The notes beneath the pieces were generated by a model. It did not search any database, was not told where the DNA came from, and worked only from the letters and a program-made list of their open reading frames with translations. Positions 22,692-30,695 of a stretch of 36,133 nt of DNA are shown here, piece after piece. The translations under genes and the position numbers were made by a program. Source of the DNA: Gemmatimonadota bacterium (GTDB lineage Bacteria > Gemmatimonadota > Gemmatimonadetes > Gemmatimonadales > GWC2-71-9); NCBI GenBank assembly GCA_003221895.1, contig QHUJ01000125.1, positions 1-36,133 of the forward strand, written 5' to 3'. Numbering within the stretch: position 1 is the first letter of the stretch; the number at the start of each line of letters is the position of its first letter.

Positions 22692-24140
22692 ATGGCCACC
22701 ATCCGGATTTGGCGAGCACTGCTCGCTTCGTTCGTCCTCGCGACTCCCGGGCTGTCTGCTCAAAACGCCACGCTCGGAGGAAAGCGGGCGGTGGTGTACA
22801 CCACCGCCGACAGCACGAACCTCCGGCTGACGCCTTCCGATACCCTCACATTCCAGCAGTCCGCGCCCACCACCGAGGCCGAGATCTACGTGTTCGTCGA
22901 TCCGCGGCGCACGTTCCAAACGATGATCGGCATCGGCGGCGCGTTGACCGATGCCGCCGCGGAAACATTTGCCAAGATTCCGACGGAACGACAGGCACAG
23001 CTGCTCGACGCGTACTACAGTCCAGAGCGCGGCATAGGCTACACGCTCGCCCGGACGAACATCAACAGCTGCGATTTCTCGAGCGCGAGCTACACATATG
23101 TGACCGAAGGCGACAAAGATCTCAGCAGCTTCGACATCGCCCCCGATCTCAAGTACAAGATTCCGCTGATCAAGCGCGCGTTGGCGGCGAGCGGGAACAA
23201 GCTCAAGCTGTTCGCCAGTCCGTGGAGCCCGCCCGCCTATATGAAGGACAACAACGACATGCTCCACGGTGGCCATCTGCGACCGGAGTACCGCCAGGCG
23301 TGGGCGCTGTACTACACGAAATTCATCAAGAGCTACCGCCAGGCCGGCGTGCCGGTATGGGGAATCACGATCCAGAACGAGCCGATGGCGAAACAGACCT
23401 GGGAGTCGTGCATCTACCAACCCGAGGAGGAGCGGGACTTCCTCCGGGATCACCTCGGCCCCGTCATGGTCAAGGAGGGGCTCAAGGACGTCAACATCAT
23501 CGTCTGGGACCACAACCGCGATCTGATCGTGCAGCGCGCCCTGACGATTTTTGGGGATTCAGCCGCCGCCCGCTATGCCTGGGGCACCGGATTTCACTGG
23601 TACGAAGACTGGTCGGGCGGGACGCAGATGTACGAGAACGTGGCGCTCGTGAGCCGGCTGTTCCCGAACAAGCACCTGCTCTTTACCGAAGGCACGCCGG
23701 CGAATTTCGACTCCACCGCCTACGGACGGTGGAGCCTGGGCGAGGCGTACGGCCGCTCGATGATTCACGATTTCAATTCGGGCGCGGAGGGCTGGACGGA
23801 CTGGAACATCCTGCTCGATGAAAAGGGCGGTCCCAACCATGTCGGCAACTACTGCTTTGCACCGATCCATGCCGACACGCGCACCGGTCAGCTGATCTAC
23901 ACGAATTCGTACTATTACATCGGGCACTTCTCAAAATTCATCCGTCCGGGCGCCAAACGGATTGCCGTTGCGCCGAGTCGCAGCATGCTGCTCGTGACAG
24001 GGTTCAAGAACCCGGATGGCAGCGTCGCGGTGGTCGTGATGAATCCGACCGCGCGTGCCGGCGAGTACCACCTCAGCGTCGGTACAGCCGCGGTGACCGT
24101 GCGCTCGCCGGCACACTCGATTCAGACGGTGGTGTTCTAA
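22692..24140 (+). CDS. Glycoside hydrolase family 30 (glucosylceramidase/beta-1,6-glucanase-like), secreted
   Basis: I place the start at ATG 22692, with GGAG nine bases upstream and a signal peptide (LLASFVLATPGLSAQ); GTG 22677 is an in-frame alternative. The 482-residue protein is full length. The GH30 (beta/alpha)8 barrel begins at FQTMIGIGGALTDAAAE, with LARTNINSCDFS and FASPWSPPAYMKDNNDML. Glu230 in TIQNEP is the acid/base and Glu333 in LLFTEGTP the nucleophile. DFNSGAEGWTDWNILLD and the C-terminal beta-domain with VVVMNPTARAGEYHLSV complete the fold. Substrates in the family are beta-1,6-glucan, glucosylceramide or xylan; the INSCDFSSASYTY region fits the glucosylceramidase/glucanase branch. 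DUF2461 follows 10 nt later. Confidence 0.92.
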   Translation: MATIRIWRALLASFVLATPGLSAQNATLGGKRAVVYTTADSTNLRLTPSDTLTFQQSAPTTEAEIYVFVDPRRTFQTMIGIGGALTDAAAETFAKIPTERQAQLLDAYYSPERGIGYTLARTNINSCDFSSASYTYVTEGDKDLSSFDIAPDLKYKIPLIKRALAASGNKLKLFASPWSPPAYMKDNNDMLHGGHLRPEYRQAWALYYTKFIKSYRQAGVPVWGITIQNEPMAKQTWESCIYQPEEERDFLRDHLGPVMVKEGLKDVNIIVWDHNRDLIVQRALTIFGDSAAARYAWGTGFHWYEDWSGGTQMYENVALVSRLFPNKHLLFTEGTPANFDSTAYGRWSLGEAYGRSMIHDFNSGAEGWTDWNILLDEKGGPNHVGNYCFAPIHADTRTGQLIYTNSYYYIGHFSKFIRPGAKRIAVAPSRSMLLVTGFKNPDGSVAVVVMNPTARAGEYHLSVGTAAVTVRSPAHSIQTVVF

Positions 24141-24150
24141 GGGAGAAAGA

Positions 24151-24858
24151 ATGGTCTTCACGTCCGCTACGTTGACGTTCTTTCGCGGTCTCGCGCGCCA
24201 CAACGCGAAGCCCTGGTTCGAGGCGCACCGCGCGGACTACGAGCAGGAGGTCGTCGCGCCGATGCGGGCCCTGATCGAGGAGATGGACGTCCGCCTGGCC
24301 CGCTTCGCTCCGGAGATCACGGGGCACCCGAAGCGCTCGATGTTTCGCATTTACCGCGACGTGCGCTTCTCCAAGGACAAGTCGCCGTACAAGACCAACG
24401 CCGGCTGCTGGTTCTGGCATCGCGACGCGGACCCGCGAGTAGGAGACAGCGCCGAGGGGGGTGGTGCGGGGTTCTACTTCCACCTGCAGCCCGGAAGCTC
24501 GTTTACCGGCGCGGGAATCTGGATGCCGCCGCGCCCGCTGCTGGGCAAGCTGCGCGACGCCATCGCCGAGGATCCGCGCGGCTTCGAACGCGTAGTGAAA
24601 AACCCGAGCTTCGTGCGGCGCTTCGGAGGACTGGACGACGAGCATACTCTCAAGCGCATGCCGCGCGGCTTCGCGGAGACGCACCCCGCGGCGCGGTGGC
24701 TCAAGTTCCAGTCGTTTATCTCGGGACGCGATCTGAGCGACAAGAAGGTCACCAGCCCGCGGCTCGCCGCGGTGTTACAGGAGGACTTTTCGAAGCTCCT
24801 GCCCCTGGTGCGCTGGCTGAACGGAGCGTTGGGTCTCAAGACTGCAACGACGCGATAG
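24151..24858 (+). CDS. DUF2461 (TIGR02453) protein
   Basis: The 235-residue protein matches the DUF2461 family throughout: LTFFRGLARHNAKPWFEAHRADYE at the start, then MFRIYRDVRFSKDKSPYKTN, GGGAGFYFHLQPGSSFTGAGIW and a C-terminal YISGRDLSDK-like block (FISGRDLSDKKVTSP). AGGGAGAAAGA precedes the ATG. The family is widespread in bacteria and fungi and has no established function. It is cytoplasmic by lack of a signal. Its place between GH30 and the Gfo/Idh gene, with 10-12 nt gaps, suggests co-transcription but not necessarily a shared pathway. Confidence 0.92.
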   Translation: MVFTSATLTFFRGLARHNAKPWFEAHRADYEQEVVAPMRALIEEMDVRLARFAPEITGHPKRSMFRIYRDVRFSKDKSPYKTNAGCWFWHRDADPRVGDSAEGGGAGFYFHLQPGSSFTGAGIWMPPRPLLGKLRDAIAEDPRGFERVVKNPSFVRRFGGLDDEHTLKRMPRGFAETHPAARWLKFQSFISGRDLSDKKVTSPRLAAVLQEDFSKLLPLVRWLNGALGLKTATTR

Positions 24859-24870
24859 AACGGAGGACGC

Positions 24871-26154
24871 ATGTCAGACGTGAACCGTCGCACGTTCCTG
24901 GGCGTTACGGCCTCCGCCGCGGCCGCCGTGTTCATCAAGCCCGAATTGGTCCGCGGCACACGCACGAATTCCTCCATCCGGGTCGGCCTCCTCGGCTGCG
25001 GCGGACGCGGTACGGAAGACGCGTCCAATCTCGTCGATACCGGCGGCGCGCAAGTGGTCGCGCTGGCCGACCTCTTCCAGGACCAGCTCGACGCGGCGCA
25101 TGCCCACTTCGATCAGATGCAGCAGGCCAAAGGCTACGCCGCGCTCGATGCGAAACAGCTCTTCGTCGGCCCCCACGCGTTCGAGCAGATCGCCGCATCC
25201 AGGGACGTGGATGCGATCGTCATCGCGACACCGCCCTTCTTCCATCCCCAACACCTCGACGCGGTCGTCACGGGCGGCAAGCACGTCTACCTCGAGAAGC
25301 CGGTGGCCATCGACGTCCCCGGGGCGAAGAAGGTCATCGAGATTGGCAAGCGCGCCCAGGGCAAGCTCAGCCTCGACGTGGGATTCCAGATCCGCGACTG
25401 CCCGCCGTTTGTCGAGCTGGTCAACCGCATCCACAACGGGGCGATCGGCAACATCGTCTGCGGTGAGGCCTACTATCTGACCGGATACATCGATCGCCCG
25501 CCGTGGCCCACTGCCTCACCCGCCGAGCGGCGGCTGCGAAACTGGGTCCACGACCGGGTGCTGTCGGGCGACATCATCGTCGAGCAGAACATCCACGTCG
25601 TGGACATCTGCAACTGGGTGCTCCAGGCGCATCCGTTGAAGGTGAGCGCGACGGGCGGACGCCAGGGCCGACCCGCCGATGACGGCGATTGCTACGGGAA
25701 CTACAACGCCGTCTTTCACTATCCGAATGACGTACAGGTCACGTTTAGCTCGACGCAGTTCGCCAAGGGATGGTGGGACGTGAGCGAACGCTTCTTCGGC
25801 ACCAAGGGCACGTCGATCTCGCCCTACACCGGCCCCCTCGGCATCTGGGGCGACGAGCCGTGGCAGGCGCCGCTCGTGGTGCAGCAACCGGGGGGCGGGC
25901 AGCAGGCGGCGTTCTCTGTGACGGGCAACTTCACCTCCAATCTGCAGGACGCCGATTCCGAAAAGAAAAAAGCGTTCATCGAGAGCATCAACAGCGGCAA
26001 GTTTCACAATCAGACAGACAAGGGCGCTGAATCGGCGCTCTCGTGCATGATGGCGCGGACGGCCGCGTACACGGGACGCGATGTCACCTGGGACGAGCTG
26101 CTGAAGTCGACCGAAGTCTGGGACTCGAGACTCGACTTGGCCAAGCTGCGCTGA
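24871..26154 (+). CDS. Tat-exported Gfo/Idh/MocA-family oxidoreductase
   Basis: The 427-residue enzyme starts with a twin-arginine signal (NRRTFLGVTASAAAAVF) behind GGAGGA. The Rossmann fold begins at IRVGLLGCGGRGTEDA, and the family EKP motif is present in HVYLEKPVAIDVPGAKK, with the catalytic Lys. The C-terminal alpha/beta domain includes NWVHDRVLSGDIIVEQNIHVVDICNW, whose His is the likely acid/base. These enzymes oxidise sugars or cyclitols with NAD(P), often tightly bound so that the folded holoenzyme can be exported by Tat. The TIM-barrel gene follows after 9 nt. Together they suggest oxidation and rearrangement of a sugar or glycoside in the periplasm. Confidence 0.93.
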   Translation: MSDVNRRTFLGVTASAAAAVFIKPELVRGTRTNSSIRVGLLGCGGRGTEDASNLVDTGGAQVVALADLFQDQLDAAHAHFDQMQQAKGYAALDAKQLFVGPHAFEQIAASRDVDAIVIATPPFFHPQHLDAVVTGGKHVYLEKPVAIDVPGAKKVIEIGKRAQGKLSLDVGFQIRDCPPFVELVNRIHNGAIGNIVCGEAYYLTGYIDRPPWPTASPAERRLRNWVHDRVLSGDIIVEQNIHVVDICNWVLQAHPLKVSATGGRQGRPADDGDCYGNYNAVFHYPNDVQVTFSSTQFAKGWWDVSERFFGTKGTSISPYTGPLGIWGDEPWQAPLVVQQPGGGQQAAFSVTGNFTSNLQDADSEKKKAFIESINSGKFHNQTDKGAESALSCMMARTAAYTGRDVTWDELLKSTEVWDSRLDLAKLR

Positions 26155-26163
26155 GGAGCGGGT

Positions 26164-27030
26164 ATGGACATCACACGCCGTGACTTCGTGAAATCGTCCC
26201 TGGCGATCGCTGCGGTCTCGCGACTGCCGCTCGGCGCAGCGGCACCCGGGATCAAGAAGGGCCTCGTGTTCGACATGGTGTCAGACAAGCTGAGCTACGG
26301 CGACCGCTTCAAGCTGGTCCGGGACGCGGGCTTCGAAGTCGTACAGGCGCTGACGGAGCCCGATCGAGGCAAGGCCGAAGAGATGAAGCGCGCGGCGGAC
26401 GCGGCCAATCTCCGCATCGACTCGGTGATGAATGTTGATCACTGGCAGTATCCGCTCTCATCCAGCGATCCGGCCGTCGTGGAGAAGAGTTTGAGCGGCA
26501 TGCGCATGTCGCTCCAAAACGCCAAGCTGTGGGGCGCCGATGCGGTGCTGCTCGTTCCCGCCGTCGTGAATCCACAGACCTCCTATCGCGACGCCTGGAC
26601 GCGCTCGCAGGCGCAGATTCGCAAACTCCTGCCGCTGGCCGAGCAACTGAGAGTGGTGATTGCCATCGAGGAGGTTTGGAACAGGTTCTTGCTCAGCCCG
26701 CTCGAGATGGCGCAGTACATCGACGAATTCCAGAGCCCATGGATCCAGGCGTGGTTCGACGTCGGGAACGTCGTGCTGTACGGTTACCCGCAGGATTGGA
26801 TCCGGACGCTCGGCAAGCGGACGGTCAAGGTCCATCTCAAGGACTTCAAGCGCAAAGAGGGCGGGTACGCCTGGGTGAACCTCGGCGAGGGCGACGTGGA
26901 TTGGCCCGCCGTGCGAGCAGCGTTCACTGCCGTCGCCTATGCCGGCAGCGTGATCGCCGAGCTGGACGGCGGCGATGCGGCGTATCTGCAGGACGTCAGC
27001 CGCCGCATCGACCGCCTGCTCCTCGGTTAA
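26164..27030 (+). CDS. Tat-exported sugar isomerase/epimerase (xylose-isomerase-like TIM barrel)
   Basis: The 288-residue protein begins with a Tat signal (TRRDFVKSSLAIAAVSRL) behind GAGGAGCGGG. It shows the AP endonuclease-2/xylose isomerase-like barrel: FKLVRDAGFEVVQALTEPD, MRMSLQNAKLWGADAVLLVPAVV, VVIAIEEVWNRFLLSP with a metal-binding Glu, PWIQAWFDVGNVVLYGYP with Asp, VHLKDFKRKEGGYAWVNLGEGDVDW with His and Asp, and VIAELDGGD with the last Glu. All expected metal ligands are visible, so it is probably an active divalent-metal enzyme. It is probably the partner of the preceding dehydrogenase. Epimerase, isomerase and 3-keto-glycoside lyase roles are all known for related exported enzymes. 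Confidence 0.92.
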   Translation: MDITRRDFVKSSLAIAAVSRLPLGAAAPGIKKGLVFDMVSDKLSYGDRFKLVRDAGFEVVQALTEPDRGKAEEMKRAADAANLRIDSVMNVDHWQYPLSSSDPAVVEKSLSGMRMSLQNAKLWGADAVLLVPAVVNPQTSYRDAWTRSQAQIRKLLPLAEQLRVVIAIEEVWNRFLLSPLEMAQYIDEFQSPWIQAWFDVGNVVLYGYPQDWIRTLGKRTVKVHLKDFKRKEGGYAWVNLGEGDVDWPAVRAAFTAVAYAGSVIAELDGGDAAYLQDVSRRIDRLLLG

Positions 27031-27061
27031 GCCTCGTCTCAGCGCAGCGAGAGCGCGCTTC

Positions 27062-27952
27062 TTATTGCGGCGTCTTCAGCGGATCCTTGCTCCGTTCGGA
27101 GAACTCGTTCTGCAAGCGCAGGCTCTCTGAATCCGCTTTGACCGCCCGGATCGCCTGCACGACCCCGTTGATCCACGTTTTCGCCTCGAAATCGCCAAGC
27201 TCGCGCGACGCCACAGCGCCTTCCCCCGCATAGTGGTTCGGGAAACGCGCATACCACCAGATGCCGGTGTAGAGACCCTCGGGCAGCCCCTTCAAACGCC
27301 CCTGATCGGCGCCCGATTCCTGCGCCGCGCGATCCAGGTGCACGAGATCGGGCCGGGCGATCATGCTCAGGGACGTTTCGCTTTCGCCGGCATGCATGTC
27401 GGTCGCCGGATTTGATTTGTGCTTCGGCTCGCCCGGGCCGGCGCGCGTGATTCCGAGCACGTAGACGACGTAATCGTGCGGTGCCTCGAGCTGGGACTGG
27501 GCGAAGAACGGCAGCAAGCTGTTGTTTCCGCCGTGCCCGTTCACGATGATGATCTTCTTGCAGCCATTCCGCGCCATTTCGTCCGTGGTCTCCTGCAGCA
27601 GCTGGAGCTGTAATCCCCGGGTGTAGGCCACGGTGCCCGGCTCGTGCTTCGCTTCGAAGATTTGCCCGAAGTAGTACTCGGGGAAGACGATGGCGTATTC
27701 CTGCTGCGCGGCATTGAGCGCGACGTAGCGCACGTTGAGCAGGTCGTTGCCCAATGGCAGGTGCGGCCCATGCTTTTCCATGATGCCGAACGGCAGCAGA
27801 CAAGTGCCCTGGGCTTTGCCGATCCCGTCCTTGAAGTCCGCGGCGGTCAGCTCCTCCCAATGTACCGAGAGCTGTGCCGGTTTCGTCGCAGGTGCCTGCG
27901 ACCACAGGACCGAAACACAAAGTGCGTTGATGGCGAGCAGAGATCTGTACAC
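27062..27952 (-). CDS. Creatininase-family amidohydrolase, exported
   Basis: GGAGGA lies before the ATG and a short hydrophobic signal follows (LLAINALCVSVLWSQ). The 296-residue protein keeps the creatininase metal residues: Glu59, His61 and Asp70 in PFGIMEKHGPHLPLGND, His140 in IVNGHGGNN and Glu190 in DMHAGESETS. Relatives hydrolyse cyclic amides such as creatinine, formylated intermediates or mycofactocin precursor peptide. An exported form is common in Gemmatimonadota and Acidobacteriota but has no defined substrate. It converges on the isomerase gene with a 31-bp gap, which shows no clear terminator. Confidence 0.9.
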   Translation of the reverse strand: MYRSLLAINALCVSVLWSQAPATKPAQLSVHWEELTAADFKDGIGKAQGTCLLPFGIMEKHGPHLPLGNDLLNVRYVALNAAQQEYAIVFPEYYFGQIFEAKHEPGTVAYTRGLQLQLLQETTDEMARNGCKKIIIVNGHGGNNSLLPFFAQSQLEAPHDYVVYVLGITRAGPGEPKHKSNPATDMHAGESETSLSMIARPDLVHLDRAAQESGADQGRLKGLPEGLYTGIWWYARFPNHYAGEGAVASRELGDFEAKTWINGVVQAIRAVKADSESLRLQNEFSERSKDPLKTPQ

Positions 27953-28001
27953 GAGTCCTCCGAGGGTTCGTTCGAGACCTCTACGCTAGCTCGACATCGG
28001 G

Positions 28002-28721
28002 TCACCCCGCTAGAAACGCACCAGGCCTCGCGTGCTGCGAGGCCCGAGGATTGGCACCCTTGATCAAGAGCCACAGCATGATGGCCAACTCGGCAAAGAG
28101 GGCGGGCTGAGCGTAGAGGAAGACCTTGTCCTGGTATGCCGGGAACAGGATCCCCGTCAAGCACAGCACCACGTAGGCGGCGCCATTGATGATCAGCCAG
28201 ACGCCGATGAAGCGCGGCAGGAAGCCGGATTTGTACGTCAGCACACCCATCGGGAACAGCCACACGCCCCACAGGATCTCAGCTGAAACGACCTCATAGT
28301 GATTAAAGCGCAGGAACAGCAGGACGAACGCGTCGCGTTGCGACTGACCGAACGCGGAGAAGCCGGCGTCGCCGCGGGCGACCGCGAGGGCGGTGCCATC
28401 GATCGCCACGTGAAGCAGAGTGAAGATGGCGGGCATGATGCCGCCCGTGATCACGAGCAGGACAGCGAGATACTCGTCGACGTCTTTGAACAACCGATAG
28501 AACGCGAGGGTGAGAAAGATCAGGACGACCGCGCCCAGGACTTCGCTCAACATACCCAATCGGAAGAGCGATTCGTGCGCGGCGATGTTGCTCGCCGTCG
28601 CAGACGCGTTGCCTTCGACGAACAGCTTGTTGGGGATGTAGATGAGGCGCAGTGGGCCGGCGAAGACAAGGAGCAGATACCAGAGTCCAACCACTCTGCC
28701 AGGATTGCGGATCCCGCGCAT
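28002..28721 (-). CDS. DUF4386 integral membrane protein
   Basis: I choose the ATG at 28721 (MRGIRNPGRVVGLWYLLLV) because GGAGG sits just before it; the open frame to 28790 runs through a terminator hairpin. The 239-residue protein has six to seven hydrophobic helices with the DUF4386 features: RLIYIPNKLFVEGNASATA, ESLFRLGMLSEVLGAVVLIFL, YRLFKDVDEYLAVLLVI and GVLTYKSGFLPRFIGVWLIINGAAY. The function is unknown. The last 15 residues (PRASQHARPGAFLAG) are encoded by a hairpin that resembles the one upstream of the gene, so the natural end of the family fold is near LLIKGA. Confidence 0.88.
   Translation of the reverse strand: MRGIRNPGRVVGLWYLLLVFAGPLRLIYIPNKLFVEGNASATASNIAAHESLFRLGMLSEVLGAVVLIFLTLAFYRLFKDVDEYLAVLLVITGGIMPAIFTLLHVAIDGTALAVARGDAGFSAFGQSQRDAFVLLFLRFNHYEVVSAEILWGVWLFPMGVLTYKSGFLPRFIGVWLIINGAAYVVLCLTGILFPAYQDKVFLYAQPALFAELAIMLWLLIKGANPRASQHARPGAFLAG
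28024..28044 (-). terminator. Hairpin at the 3' end of the DUF4386 gene
   Basis: GGCCTCGC (28024-28031) and GCGAGGCC (28037-28044) form an 8-bp stem with a 5-nt loop. On the minus strand it is followed by TGGTGCGTTTCT and overlaps the final codons of the gene. It shares its stem sequence with the hairpin at 28752-28774 on the other side of the gene. A terminator role is likely but not certain, because the T-run is short and displaced. Confidence 0.45.
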
Positions 28722-28751
28722 CAGGCCTCCGTGGTAGAACGGTTGCAGAAA

Positions 28752-28774
28752 GGGCCTCGCACCGTGCGAGGCCC
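28752..28774 (-). terminator. Intrinsic terminator after the alpha/beta-hydrolase gene
   Basis: GGGCCTCGCAC and GTGCGAGGCCC are exact reverse complements around a single base, giving a stem of about nine pairs with a small loop. On the minus strand TTTCT follows. It lies 20 nt after the hydrolase stop and 30 nt before the DUF4386 start, so it probably separates the two transcripts. Confidence 0.65.
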
Positions 28775-28793
28775 CGCTTGCACCCGCCACTGA

Positions 28794-29771
28794 TTACGGG
28801 GCCGCCGCGCCGGCCGGCCACTTGCCCGCGAGGAACTCCTGCAGCGGCGTAATGACCGCATCCGGTTTCTCGAAAACCGCCAGGTGGCCGAGCCCGGGAA
28901 GTGTCAGCAGCCGAGCGCCGGGGATCGCCGCAGCCCATGCCTTGCCGCCTTCCGGGTTCGCGAAATAGTCGCGCTCGGCCCGGACGACGAGCGTCTGGGC
29001 CTTGATCGAGTGTGCCGGGGCTGTAAGGTCCCACGACCCGGACGCACTGCTGAGATAGCCGAGCCACAACAGCGAGGCGTCAACGGTCTCGTTCGGCACG
29101 GTACACCATGTAGGATTGAGCCGCGACGCCGCCGCGCGGTCACCGACGAACCAGCCACCACTCGCCTTCCAGAACTGCCGGCAGACTGCTTCCCGGCTGC
29201 CTCCGCTTTCGCGCAACCGCATCAGCTCGCGCTGCGCGCTCGAGTCAATCCGCGCGGTGCGTTCGGGTGGATGGTACGACGACTGAGACTCTGCCGTGGG
29301 GGCAATGGGATTCACGAGCGCCAGGCGAGCCACCCGGTCGGGGTATGCAGCGGCGTATGCGGCGGTCACGAGGCCATTCACCGAGACGCCGACGAGGTTC
29401 ATCCGGCCCACTCGGAAGAACTTTCGGAGCGTTTCGAGGTCCGCGACGATCGAGTCCATGGCAATCCGTGACGCGCTCGCCGTGTCGGACCGGCCGCGGC
29501 CGAGGAGATCGTAGAAGATGACGGTGTGATTCTGCGCGAGCGGCGCAAGGGCGGACTCCCAGAACACCGCACCCGGAACGACGATGGTGTCGCCCTTCGT
29601 GCCCGCCACCTCGTAATACAGGCGGCCGCCGGAAGGCAGTGGGACCCACCCCTTGCCTGCCCCCGCGCCCGCCGCAGGCTTCTCCTGCGCGCCGCATGCC
29701 GACGAGAGCACCGTGAGGAATACGAACAGTGGAGTCGCTGCTCTGAGTGCTGACGCTTGGCGCATGAGCAT
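28794..29771 (-). CDS. Alpha/beta-hydrolase lipoprotein
   Basis: I favour ATG 29771, with GGAAGG upstream; ATG 29765 and a GTG at 29807 are in frame. The signal ends in LSSAC, so Cys26 should carry lipid. The mature 300 residues form an alpha/beta-hydrolase: RLYYEVAGTKGDTIVVPGAVFW, FYDLLGRGRSDTASA, nucleophile elbow LVGVSVNGLV with Ser130, an acid in VRAERDYFAN and the catalytic His in LPGLGHLAVFEKP. The elbow has Asn where Gly is common after the Ser (SVNG for SMGG), which may alter the oxyanion hole. The substrate is unknown; esterase or proline-iminopeptidase-like activity is possible. Confidence 0.88.
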   Translation of the reverse strand: MLMRQASALRAATPLFVFLTVLSSACGAQEKPAAGAGAGKGWVPLPSGGRLYYEVAGTKGDTIVVPGAVFWESALAPLAQNHTVIFYDLLGRGRSDTASASRIAMDSIVADLETLRKFFRVGRMNLVGVSVNGLVTAAYAAAYPDRVARLALVNPIAPTAESQSSYHPPERTARIDSSAQRELMRLRESGGSREAVCRQFWKASGGWFVGDRAAASRLNPTWCTVPNETVDASLLWLGYLSSASGSWDLTAPAHSIKAQTLVVRAERDYFANPEGGKAWAAAIPGARLLTLPGLGHLAVFEKPDAVITPLQEFLAGKWPAGAAAP

Positions 29772-29897
29772 CCCTCGCCTTCCAATCAGGTTTGCGGCCT
29801 GGCTCACCGCGTTGTATCGCCGAGCCGATCACAGGAGTGACGCAGTGTATCGTATCGGCCCAGGTCAGCAATCTCGTTATTGGGCTTTGGTAGCACG

Positions 29898-29932
29898 TGG
29901 GCCAGGCTCCGAAATGCTGGAGCACTGGCCCA
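29898..29932. other. Strong hairpin in the 212-bp gap between Big2 lipoprotein and hydrolase genes
   Basis: TGGGCCAG-GCTCC (29898-29910) pairs with GGAGC-CTGGCCCA (29919-29932) across one bulged A, giving a 13-bp stem with loop GAAATGCT. A second short stem, GTATC/GATAC, lies at 29946-29962. There is no T-run on either side. On the minus strand TTGCTG and TACACT, 16 nt apart near 29850-29875, could be a promoter for the hydrolase. The hairpin may be a transcript-end structure, an RNA-stability element or an uncharacterised RNA. Confidence 0.5.
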
Positions 29933-29983
29933 GGGGAGTAGCTCTGTATCGTCAGGAGATACGGGACCGGTGTGGCTCTGGTA

Positions 29984-30637
29984 TCACGGCCTCACAGTCA
30001 CGACGGCGGTGCTGCTGTGCCCTTCGCTGGTCGCTGTGATCGTCGCGGTGCCCGCCCCGATCGCGCGAACGAACCCCGTGGCGAGCACAGTCGCGATACC
30101 GGCGTCGCTCGAGGTCCAGTCGATCGCCCGCCCGAAGATCGCGGCGCCGGTCGCATCAGCCAGCGTCGCGCTGAGGGTCGTCGTATCGGCGAGGGCGAGG
30201 CTGACGTTGGCAGGCTTAACCGAGACCGCGTTTACCGGGACCGCCGTTGCCGTAACGGCGATGCTGGCGGTTGCGGTCGGCGTGCCGGTGACGGTGGTGA
30301 CGATGAGCTGATAGGTACCGGTCTGCGCGGGTGCAGTATACGTGATGTGCGGTACACCAGCGATGATGCCATTGTTGACGATCGTCCCACCGGTCGCGGA
30401 CCACGTCAGCGAACCCGGTGACGCGGGATCGCCGTGAGACGTCGTGACGACTAAGGTGAGAGGCGCCGCCTGGAAGGGCAGCAGTGTGACGCGCCCGGGG
30501 ATGATGTTGATGTGATCGATGCGATCCACGACGGGTCCGGCCTGGGTGAGCCCACAGCCCAGGACGAACGCCGCGGCGATGATCGCTCCAAGCTTTATCC
30601 GCGCGAGTCGACGCGACAGCTTGAACCTGAAGTTCAT
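29984..30637 (-). CDS. Big2 (bacterial Ig-like) lipoprotein under a c-di-GMP riboswitch
   Basis: The ATG at 30637 lies about 18 nt past the riboswitch terminator, behind a GGGGGAGGGGGG stretch; the upstream part of the frame is the riboswitch and not coding. The signal ends in FVLGC, so Cys28 should be lipidated. The 217-residue protein has a first Ig-like segment (about 40-130: NIIPGRVTLLPFQAAPLTLVV, TWSATGGTI) and a C-terminal Big2 domain (about 135-215: VSVKPANVSLALADTTTLSATL, AIDWTSSDAGIATVLATGFVRAIGAGTATITA). Such domains build surface or adhesion proteins. Control by c-di-GMP supports a role in attachment, as inference. Confidence 0.88.
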   Translation of the reverse strand: MNFRFKLSRRLARIKLGAIIAAAFVLGCGLTQAGPVVDRIDHINIIPGRVTLLPFQAAPLTLVVTTSHGDPASPGSLTWSATGGTIVNNGIIAGVPHITYTAPAQTGTYQLIVTTVTGTPTATASIAVTATAVPVNAVSVKPANVSLALADTTTLSATLADATGAAIFGRAIDWTSSDAGIATVLATGFVRAIGAGTATITATSEGHSSTAVVTVRP

Positions 30638-30654
30638 CGGTCCCCCCCTCCCCC

Positions 30655-30695
30655 AAAAACAAAAAGGCCGCCGGCGGGTTGAATCGCTGGCGGCC
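30655..30695 (-). terminator. Riboswitch-linked intrinsic terminator before the Big2 lipoprotein gene
   Basis: On the minus strand GGCCGCCAGCG (complement of 30685-30695) pairs with CGCCGGCGGCC (complement of 30666-30676) with one mismatch. TTTTTGTTTTT follows directly (30655-30665). It is the best intrinsic terminator in the window, yet it stands upstream of the gene it precedes. Its left arm shares bases with the likely P1 stem of the c-di-GMP aptamer, so ligand binding can decide whether it forms. Confidence 0.85.
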
